A stretch of DNA of 64,000 nt from Lepidodermella squamata (lineage: Eukaryota; Gastrotricha): NCBI GenBank assembly GCA_047495785.1, contig JBLDXI010000013.1:1922001-1986000 (forward strand). The letters are read 5' to 3'. Within the stretch, counting starts at the first letter, position 1. Every line of letters begins with the position of its first letter. Positions 56,842 to 64,000 of this stretch are shown here, piece by piece. The notes under the pieces are model-generated. The model had not been told where the DNA came from. It saw nothing but the letters and a program-made list of their open reading frames with translations, and made no database searches. The translations under genes were made by a program, and so were the position numbers.

Positions 56842-57792
56842 ATGGCCGATGAAGAATGGAGTGTTAGTGGTAAAGTTTGCATTATAACCGGCGCCAATAC
56901 CGGAATCGGGAAAATCACCGCATTGGAACTGGTCAAGCGGGGCGTGGCGAAAATTATCCTAGCATGTCGAAACGTAACCGCGGCCGAAGAGGCGGCGAAG
57001 GACATTCGCGAAAAAGCTGGAATAAGCGACGAAAATGACGGAAAAAATCGCGTCGCGGTTAAACACCTCGATCTAGCCAGCCTTGCATCTGTCAAACGAT
57101 TCGCCGAGGACATTCTAGCAACTGAGCCGAAACTTCATTTGCTTATCAACAACGCCGGGCTTGAATCGCCAAATCAACGCAAGGTGACTGAAGATGGGCA
57201 TGAACTAACGTTTCAGACCAACCACCTCGGCCATTTCTACCTCACGAATTTACTACTGGATTTGCTGGTCAAGTCGAAGCCGAGCCGTGTTGTTGTCGTT
57301 GCGTCACAGGCGTATCTTGGCACGTGGCCAAGTGGCTACGACATCTCAGATGTCGAAAGTGAGAAGGGTGTTTTCGGTTATTCTGGCTCGAAGGCTTATC
57401 AGCAGTCGAAACTGGCTAACATTTTCTTCGCGAGGACTTTGCATAAACGACTGAATGGTGGCTACGACGTTGTTGGAGCTCCGAGTGGCGTTTCGGTGTT
57501 CAGCCTTCACCCGGGCGTGGTTAGGTCGGACTTTCTTCGGTACCGACCTAATTTCACGGCGCTGCATATTTTGTTCTTTTTCACGGCGATTTCGGTGGAA
57601 GATGGGGCGAAAACGTCTGTGTATTGCGCTTCTGAGCCTAAAATCGAACATCACTCTGGCAAGTACTTTGACAACTGCAAGCAGACCGGCCTTTGGGCTA
57701 TTGGGCGAAACGAGGCGAAAGCTGAAGCGTTGTGGGAGCTGAGCCAAAAATTCATCGACGATTTTCTGGCTAAGCAGAACAACTCGAGTTAA
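56842..57792 (+). CDS. Short-chain dehydrogenase, retinol dehydrogenase-like
   Basis: An intronless frame of 316 residues. TGANTGIGK near residue 18 is the NADP(H)-binding Gly motif, LLINNAG is near 100, and the catalytic YQQSK is near 182, preceded by serines in the VASQAY block. The C-terminal region resembles RDH11-14/WWOX-type enzymes. These reduce retinal or related carbonyl substrates at membranes. The substrate cannot be told from sequence. The start is preceded by a short leader without an obvious TATA box. AATAAAATAAA follows the stop. Confidence 0.9.
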   Translation: MADEEWSVSGKVCIITGANTGIGKITALELVKRGVAKIILACRNVTAAEEAAKDIREKAGISDENDGKNRVAVKHLDLASLASVKRFAEDILATEPKLHLLINNAGLESPNQRKVTEDGHELTFQTNHLGHFYLTNLLLDLLVKSKPSRVVVVASQAYLGTWPSGYDISDVESEKGVFGYSGSKAYQQSKLANIFFARTLHKRLNGGYDVVGAPSGVSVFSLHPGVVRSDFLRYRPNFTALHILFFFTAISVEDGAKTSVYCASEPKIEHHSGKYFDNCKQTGLWAIGRNEAKAEALWELSQKFIDDFLAKQNNSS

Positions 57793-57946
57793 TGATAAAT
57801 AAAATAAATTTGTTCTTTGAAATTCAATCTCTTTTATTGCTGTCATAAACTTTGAAGGTAAACGAAAATCATAACTTGGGGGAGAAATTTTAATAATTTA
57901 ATCATGCATGATGACAAGTTTTTTAAAGTTCTTCAATAGCGATGGT

Positions 57947-59412
57947 TTACAGGTACTGGCTGATGGCAGCAGTTCCAGTCGAGTGGAGGGCCGAAATGGT
58001 GGCGGCATCGAGGGCGAAAGTTGAGGCGAAGACGGTGTCGATGTGGCCCAGGAAGGTTCCGAGGGCTTGGTCGTTGCCAAGGACAACCGGGCAGTGGGCA
58101 ATGGTGAAGGCACCGCCGACGAATTCAGTATCGACAAGGTTCTGAAATTGTTAAAATTAAACCAAACAAATTTGATAAAAATGTTAAGACTTACGCCGTT
58201 GAGGTAGAGGCGAGCGGCGTTGCCGTCGTAGGTGACACCGAAGCTGTTCCAGCCGTTGGCGGGGACGGTGAAGGTGCCAGTCAGGGTGATGGTGTTGACC
58301 GGGTGCCAGAAGTTGAGCTTGGCGACGAAGTTGTTGCCGGACTGAACGCCGAAGACGAAGGTGAACTCGGACGAGCTCGAGTCCTTGTTGTTCGACCAGA
58401 TGCCGCCGTTGAAGTTGCAAGCGTTGTTGGCCTGGCTGTCGCAGCTGAGAACGCCACAGATTTTAATTTGAAATTTAGAAAATAATTGAAACTTTTACCG
58501 GAAGTGAGAGAACCAGGTTCCAGCGCTGCGGAAGTCGAAGCTCTTGAAGGCGGGGATCGAAAGGCGGGCGTTGTTGTTCGGAATGTTCAGCGAACCACCG
58601 GTAGCAGAGTTAGCCGACACGCCGTTGGTAACCTCAGCGCCGCCGATGAGCTCAAGGGCGAAGTTGTTGATCGACAGATCCTTGAGGGAGTTCGGCGGGT
58701 TGAAGTTGACGAAGAGAGTCGCCTTGCGGTTGGTCTGGGTCGGCGGGACGGTGGCTCCGTTCTCAATGTTGCAGCGGCAGGTGCCCAGGTCGAACGAGAC
58801 GCCGACAGGGCAGTACAGCTTTTCGGTGGCATGGCCCTCGTTGTCGATTTGGACGTAGGCGTTGGCCTCACCGGCGACGACGGAGATGTAGCGGCCGAAC
58901 GAGTCCTGGCAGACGGTGGCATTGAACTGGGTGGCCGGGGCGACTGAGGTCGGGACAGCCGGGGCGTCCTGGACGCAGGCGTCGTTGCAGGTGGCCGACT
59001 CGTCGCAGCCGCAGGTGGCCTGGTTGAACGAGGTGCCAGCCGGGCAGCACATGCCGAACGAGCCGGTGTTGGAGCAGACGAAGAACTGACGGCAGCCAGA
59101 GCCAGCGTAGCACTTGTTGGCGGCAGTGGCGTCGGACAGGCAGCGGTCCTGGCAGGCAACGGCGCCCTCGGGCATGCAGGTCATGACGGCATCGTGCCAG
59201 AATTGGCCCTGGGGGCACTTGCGGAGCTGGCCGGTAGCGTAGGTCTCGTTGATGTACTGGCACTGGTAGTAGTTGTGGCAGTCGGCGGGGTCGGCGTACA
59301 GGTCCTTGTTGTTACGGCGGCTACGGCAGCCGAAGCAGAACGCCGAGGCGTCGCTTTGGGCGTAGGTCGACTCAACAGCGACCAAAACAGCAAGAAGGCA
59401 CCAGTACAGCAT
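57947..59412 (-). CDS. Chitin-binding and laminin-G matrix protein (Pif-like)
   Basis: Exons 58499-59412, 58195-58444 and 57947-58141 give 452 residues. After a signal peptide there are two or three peritrophin-A/CBM14 cysteine modules (residues about 26-87, 89-142 and 165-230), with patterns such as DCHNYYQC..CPQGQFWHDAVMTC. The C-terminal 200 residues form a laminin-G-like beta-sandwich with the GTFTVPANGWNSFGVTYDG strand pair. This order, without the VWA domain, is that of Pif-type shell or cuticle matrix proteins in molluscs and other spiralians. It presumably binds chitin in an extracellular coat. GC content is higher than its neighbours. It ends 154 bp from the SDR gene, tail to tail. 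Confidence 0.85.
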
Positions 59413-59999
59413 TTTAGCTAATTCTTCTCAAAAGGTAGAAACTAAACTGATCGAATCGTTCGAATTGATGCTCATCCACGGTTAGAGGGCCGGTTTTTAA
59501 CACGTTGATGCGCCTGGCCACGCGCCATTTGCGAAACAATACGTAAATAGAAATCGTGTGCCGGTGTGCCTCAGGCACGGCTTTGGGGCACGTGCGACGA
59601 TTGAGGCGGCGCTGTCATCGTACAACGGCGGGAGATGATTCGACTTTAGAAAAGTGGGAATCGTCATCCCTTTTTTTATGTATTTGCACCTCGGGTCACG
59701 GATGATTGAATCACCTTATATCACGCACGAATTGTTCAGATTTCATGAAAATTTCATCCAGGAAAGAAATTTAGGTAAGGTCAATGATTTAATGTTTTTC
59801 GAAGCTATAGCCGATACTAACTTTACTCGAATTTTCCGAAAATCAGTCAATTATTTTATTGACCCTTTTTGCTAAAATACAATTTTTCGATCGGAAAATC
59901 GCAGTAGAAGTCCTACTTCGAGTAACGTTGACCTTTCATTCTGGTAATTATTTTTGTAATAAATATAAGCATGAGTCAGCTTCTTCCATTTCGAGTCGC
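59413..59999. other. Spacer before GM2-activator-like gene 1
   Basis: From about 59650 on, sequence resembles that after 62620, as part of the tandem duplication of the GM2-activator-like genes. No coding region was seen. Confidence 0.4.
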
Positions 60000-60792
60000 C
60001 TACAGTTTCAGCTCGATTTCATTGATCGATAGGCAGAAAAGGACGCGACGACCAGCATTTGGATCTTTGATCGTCACCTTAGCTTTGTACTTGCCGCTCG
60101 CTAAAAGGCCAGCACTAAAAGTCAAAAAGTGGTGAAGTCCAAAAACAATGAATTTCATTCAAATGTATATACATGTATGTATGTACATTCCAGCATCTAA
60201 TTTGGGTAGATCGAAAGATGTGGAAATATCTTTGAGCTCGACGGGCAGGAACGGGCACAGGCTTTCGATCGAAATGCCAAAAGCATCAGTTATTAATTTG
60301 ATTATTCCGGAATCAGAATCGCTTTCCAGCGCATTTCCAAGAAGAGCACAAATGTCTTCGTAGGTGCAAGAGCCAAGCTTGTTCATACATGGAATAGTGG
60401 CCCAACCGACGATAGTTTTTCTCTCAATCTTCAGAGTAGCTTCAAAGTTGTCATATTTTCTGGTTAGAGCTAGCAGATCGATTGCTATTGGCAGAGCCCC
60501 AGGGAGTCTGATGGTGTAAGGAAGCTGAAGGTTATTCAGCACGATAGACCCATCTCCACCGCCTTAAAATAACACAAAAATTGTTATTTAGCTCTCAAAT
60601 TTTAAATCGAAGCGAACAAGTTGAAACGGAGGCCATTTTCTGGCCATAGACGACCGGGGCGGTGAAGTTGGCTTTGTAGAGCTTGGCAATACCAGGCATC
60701 AGGTCGTAGTTTTCGGCCTCATCCAGCAGTTCGATCGGATCGGCTAAGGCGACGGCCAAAATGAAGGCGAGAGCTAGGAATGATGATTTCAT
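60000..60792 (-). CDS. GM2-activator-like lipid-binding protein 1
   Basis: Exons 60618-60792, 60187-60562 and 60000-60114 give 221 residues. The signal peptide ends near Ala17. The ML/GM2A-type domain starts at STCGGDGS, continues YTIRLPGALPI, and has the hallmark IPCMNKLGSCTYEDIC block of GM2 activator. A C-terminal SLCPFLPVE and a GKYKAKVTI strand with a late cysteine close the fold. Such proteins extract lipids from membranes for lysosomal hydrolases. The first donor (T|GTTCGC) is non-canonical after GT but is conserved in the second copy. A TATA-type TATTTAAG lies upstream. Confidence 0.82.
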
Positions 60793-60850
60793 GTTGAATT
60801 ACTAAGCGATGTTTTTGACTAATATGGAAATTTAACGCGATCTGAGCGTA

Positions 60851-60858
60851 CTTAAATA
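60851..60858 (-). promoter_or_regulatory. TATA-like box of GM2A-like gene 1
   Basis: TATTTAAG on the minus strand, about 60 bases before the start codon; the same box is found before gene 2. Confidence 0.5.
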
Positions 60859-61900
60859 GGTGCGCATGTTCTGGACGCGGACTGCGCTGATAAAGAAATG
60901 TCCCCTTATCTCTCGCTGCCGACGGCGTGATCATGTTGTTCTTCGCGCACAACGGCTTCTCCGTCTACCAGCACTGGCAAGTGATTCGGTGTATCATAAC
61001 AATTTTCGTTGTAAATTGTCGACATTTCACGATTGTACACTTTCAATGTGACAAATACAATAATACGGAATTGCGAGTTGGAGTTCGTCGGGTTCAACTT
61101 TCGATGGCTCCATTGTAGCCGGGGTCCTAAAACGGGTCCTCGCGATTATTGTTCAATTTTTCAGTTCAAAATCATCCAGCACAATAATTTTAGAGCGCAA
61201 TATCAAATAACATTTATAAAAGGTGAAAGGTTTCATTGCCGGAATTACCTTTCACAAATATTTTTTCATTAAATTCGAGCTGGAAACATGAAAGAATTGG
61301 CAGATGACTAGTTTTCGGTTTTATCGCTCGGTTCAAGTTAAGTGAAGGAACCAGGATCGAATCTCCCTCATCCCCGCGCGGGTTTCACCAATCAATCGCT
61401 TTAAAATCGAGAATTGTGAGGCAGTGGTGAGTCAGCAATAGTCGAATCCCGTCATACGGCAATATTTATCTCCTGACTTCTACAACGGAATGCATTTCGA
61501 TTAGGTAGGCTAATGACAAGCCTGGGGCCGCGAACGACGCAACGACATGCCTAATAAGGTCCGACGAGCATCCGAGAGGACTGTGCTGGTTTAGGCGATT
61601 TAGACGTTGGTTCCTCTGAGCATTACGGCCATAGAGGAATATGGCCACCCGCGTCTTGGACCTTAAGCGGTGGCCGCGGGCGTATCCGTGTATGGAAGCT
61701 CGGAATCGAAAGTCGACATAACTTAAGGAAAGAGCCACAGGGCTTAAGCCAAAAACAGAAACAGAAATCGTCGTAAAATACCGCCACCTATGGCGCTGGC
61801 AAAGCCGAAAAATATCGAGGTATAAAAATCGACGGTGGCGTGCAAAAAACGTGAGAAGCACAGAGTATATGTAGAGAAAACAGCAGCCTAGTACATTTAT
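60859..61900. other. Intergenic stretch between GM2A-like genes
   Basis: The upstream flank of gene 1 (to about 60960) is shared with gene 2. The remainder has no supported gene; the minus-strand open frame from 61981 spans the MITE arm and is not called. Confidence 0.4.
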
Positions 61901-62084
61901 CACTCTAAAAAAAGTCGCGTAATAGGCCCAAAAAGAATAGGGACGCGGGAAGAACTTTGTCACGCTATTTCTAAGGGACAAATAGAGTGTCCCTTTCTAT
62001 TTTGAATTGCCCTTTAGAAACAACAAAGCTCTTCCCGCGTCCCCATTCTTTTTGGGCCGCTATTACGCGACTTTTTTTAGAGCG
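61901..62084. mobile_element. MITE with ~70-bp terminal inverted repeats
   Basis: Left end CACTCTAAAAAAAGTCGCGT and right end CGCGACTTTTTTTAGAGCG are inverted repeats. The arms continue with GCCCAAAAAGAAT and GACGCGGGAAGA in mirrored order. An internal AAGGGAC/GTCCCTT hairpin sits at the centre. No coding capacity. Confidence 0.8.
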
Positions 62085-63037
62085 ATGCGAGCATCGTTAG
62101 TAATAAAAGCGCGTGATCAATAAATAGGTCAAACAACTGGGCCAACTGGTCAATAAATTGTTTTCTGAAATTTGAAAGACTTAAAATTCCAGAAAATTAA
62201 CGCAAATTCAGATTAGATCTCTGGATAGCCCATAGGATTGTTACTTCTTCGGAGAAAAAATCGAGAAAATTGAAGGTGGTCTTCTGAGATAAACTGAGGT
62301 GAAGAAGCCACCTGAAATCACTTGCGTTAATTTTGCCGTAATTCTTGTACAGGGAGGCCAAAAAATAGAAAGTGAATTCGATTCGTATCATTTTAATGAA
62401 GAGTTTAAAGAAATTGAGGAGTTCCATTGGCTTCCTCATTAAAATTGATGCTCATTGAATTCGCCTTATACGGAATTTTTTGGCCACCCACTAGAGCTCT
62501 TGAAAAGTGAAAAAACCGGTCACGCGACCAACAACTCTTGATGAATCATTTCATCGCACAATAAAATGTACTAGCGTGTCAGATCTCTGTTTTCTATTTC
62601 TCTATGGAGATGATTCGCCTTAAGAAAAGTGGGAACCTTACTACGTAAGTACACTAATTGCATCCTGCATGCCCAGCACCTCATTTCTCGCATCTTTTTA
62701 TCAAGAAATTTCTTTCATAATTCATGGAAATCTCATCCAAATGTTAAGGTCGAAGTTTAGGTCGGGTCTATTATCAAATGTTTTTCGAAGCTATACCCCG
62801 TACCAACCTTAATCGAATTCGCTTTCTGACCCGCCGTGAATGCTCCGGTATATTGCGGAAATCAGTTAATTGTTTCATTAATATAATAATTTGCAGACCC
62901 TTTTATTTCGCTGATAGATATATAATTTTTCAATAAATCTTATTCCGAGTAATGTTCCTTTCATCCTAGTAATATATCTATAATGTAATAGATATGTAAG
63001 AGCTTAAGTCAGTTAGAATCGCTCCACCTCCAGTCGC
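62085..63037. other. Spacer and 3' flank of GM2A-like gene 2
   Basis: From about 62620 on, it shows sequence shared with 59650-60000. No supported gene. Confidence 0.4.
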
Positions 63038-63821
63038 CTACAATTTCAGCTCGATTTCATTGACCGATAGGCAGAAAAGGACGCGATGACCAGCATTCGG
63101 ATCCTTGATTGTCACCTTAGCCTTGTACTTGCCACTTGCAAACCACCCAGCACTAAAAGCCAAAAAGTAATGCATCAAGTGGATGGATTTCTTTAAATGC
63201 ATTACACTCCAGCATCTACTTTGGGTAGATCGAAAGATGTGGACAGATTTTTGATCTCGATGGGCAGGAACGGGCACAGGCTTTCGATCGGAATGCCAAA
63301 TGCTTCGGTGACAAACTTGATGATTGTGGAATCAGACTCGCTTGCCAGCGCGGCTTTGAACAGAGAGCAAATGTCGGGGTATACGCAAGAGCCAATCATG
63401 TTGCCGCCGATTTTGATGCATGGAGCAGCGATCCAGACTAGGGTCACTTTCTTCTCAATCCTCAACTCAACCTCGAAGTTTTCATATTTTTTCAGAAGAG
63501 CTAGCAGATCGATTGCTATGGGCAGAGCCCCGGGGAGTCTGATGGTGTAAGGAATCTGAAGGTTATTCAGCACGATAGAGCCATCTCCTCCGCCTTCAAA
63601 AAACACAACAATTTGATATTTATGGATTAAATTGTGAAGCGGAGCAAACAAGTTGAAACGGAGGCCATTTTCTGGCCATAGACGACCGGCGCGGTGAAGT
63701 TGGCTTTGTAGAGCTTGGCAATACCAGGCATCAGCTCGTAGTTTTCGGCCTCATCCGGCAGTTCGATCGGATCGGCTAAGGCGACGGCCAAAATGAAGGC
63801 GAGAGCAACGAATGATTTCAT
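63038..63821 (-). CDS. GM2-activator-like lipid-binding protein 2
   Basis: Exons 63650-63821, 63206-63593 and 63038-63152 give 224 residues. Intron phases, the odd T|GTTTGC first donor and the domain blocks match protein 1: STCGGDGS, YTIRLPGALPI, GSCVYPDIC, SLCPFLPIE, SGKYKAKVTI. The exon 2 block before GSCVYPDIC is four residues longer (KIGGNM insertion) than in protein 1. Signal peptide and tail are nearly identical, so this is a recent tandem duplicate with altered lipid-pocket entrance loops. Confidence 0.82.
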
Positions 63822-63891
63822 GTTGAATATAGCAAAGCGGTGTTTTTGACTGATATGAAGACATTGCGCGATCTGAGCTTCCTTAAATAGA

Positions 63892-63899
63892 GGTGCGCC
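63892..63899 (-). promoter_or_regulatory. TATA-like box of GM2A-like gene 2
   Basis: TATTTAAG on the minus strand about 70 bases before the start. The flanking CTGGACGCGGACTGCG string is shared with gene 1. Confidence 0.5.
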
Positions 63900-64000
63900 T
63901 GTTCTGGACGCGGACTGCGCTGATAAAGAAATGTCTTATCTCTCGCACGACGGCGGCGTGATCGTGGTGTTTTTTGGCGATTCGTGATTCGGTGTATAAT

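Noticed and set aside
58486-59421. Open plus-strand frames antisense to the Pif-like gene
   Set aside because: They arise from the GC-rich codon use of the sense strand and lack family motifs.
61340-61460. tRNA-like string near GGATCGAATCTCC
   Set aside because: No cloverleaf arms could be paired around it.
61466-61981. 171-codon minus-strand open frame
   Set aside because: It begins inside a MITE arm and has no recognisable domain; hydrophobic runs alone are not enough.
1-64000. CRISPR arrays, prokaryotic operons or phage genes
   Set aside because: No regularly spaced direct repeats and no bacterial gene organisation; introns and animal-type genes occur throughout.

Overview
This is nuclear DNA of a compact-genome invertebrate animal. 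Coding regions are split by introns that are mostly about 45 to 110 bp, with GT..AG borders. Gene ends lie only 90 to 400 bp apart, and signal-peptide or transmembrane proteins dominate. Animal genes include an actin-like 6 (BAF53) orthologue, a Rab6, a PI3-kinase p85-like adaptor, a GT31 galactosyltransferase, a MARVEL four-pass protein, Ly6/three-finger proteins, GM2-activator-like proteins and a CBM14 plus laminin-G (Pif-like) matrix protein. Together with an animal PEP-synthase-like enzyme, these suggest a small spiralian (for example a miniaturised annelid). A tardigrade or another compact ecdysozoan cannot be excluded from sequence alone. Exon joins below were worked out by hand. Nearly all close to an integral number of codons with conserved phase.

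Layout. 0-4.2 kb: two direct copies of a secreted two-exon peptide gene; the second is broken by an insertion that includes a foldback element. 4.4-6.2 kb: a Rab6 gene and an atypical Rab-like gene, on the minus strand and tightly spaced. 6.5-11.4 kb: a 1,396-residue PEP-synthase-like gene. 13-16.9 kb: a single-pass receptor-like protein with two ITIM-like tyrosine motifs, head-to-head with 18.2-25.4 kb, where three plus-strand genes follow one another (p85-like, ACTL6, and a mut-7/EXD3-type exonuclease carrying a dsRNA-binding motif). 25.8-33.2 kb: four tandem paralogues of a fucosyltransferase-like type II membrane enzyme, with traces of a fifth and possibly a tiny new secreted peptide gene. 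33.6-36.8 kb: GT31 enzyme and MARVEL protein. 37.2 kb: a third peptide-gene copy. 39.4-43.3 kb: three Ly6-like genes.

44-50.4 kb: a segmental duplication of about 2.5 kb whose two units each carry one more peptide-gene copy, separated by a pogo-like DNA element and a decayed LINE. 51.2-53.8 kb: a fourth Ly6-like gene with two candidate second exons that cannot both be used in frame. 56-59.4 kb: a Gln-rich secreted protein, a short-chain dehydrogenase and the Pif-like matrix protein. 60-64 kb: a tandem pair of GM2-activator-like genes around a MITE.

The common theme is lineage-specific expansion of secreted or membrane proteins: five peptide loci, four Ly6-like, four glycosyltransferases and two lipid-binding proteins. 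The most novel material is the secreted peptide family, the mutually exclusive Ly6 exon pair, and the exonuclease/dsRNA-binding fusion.
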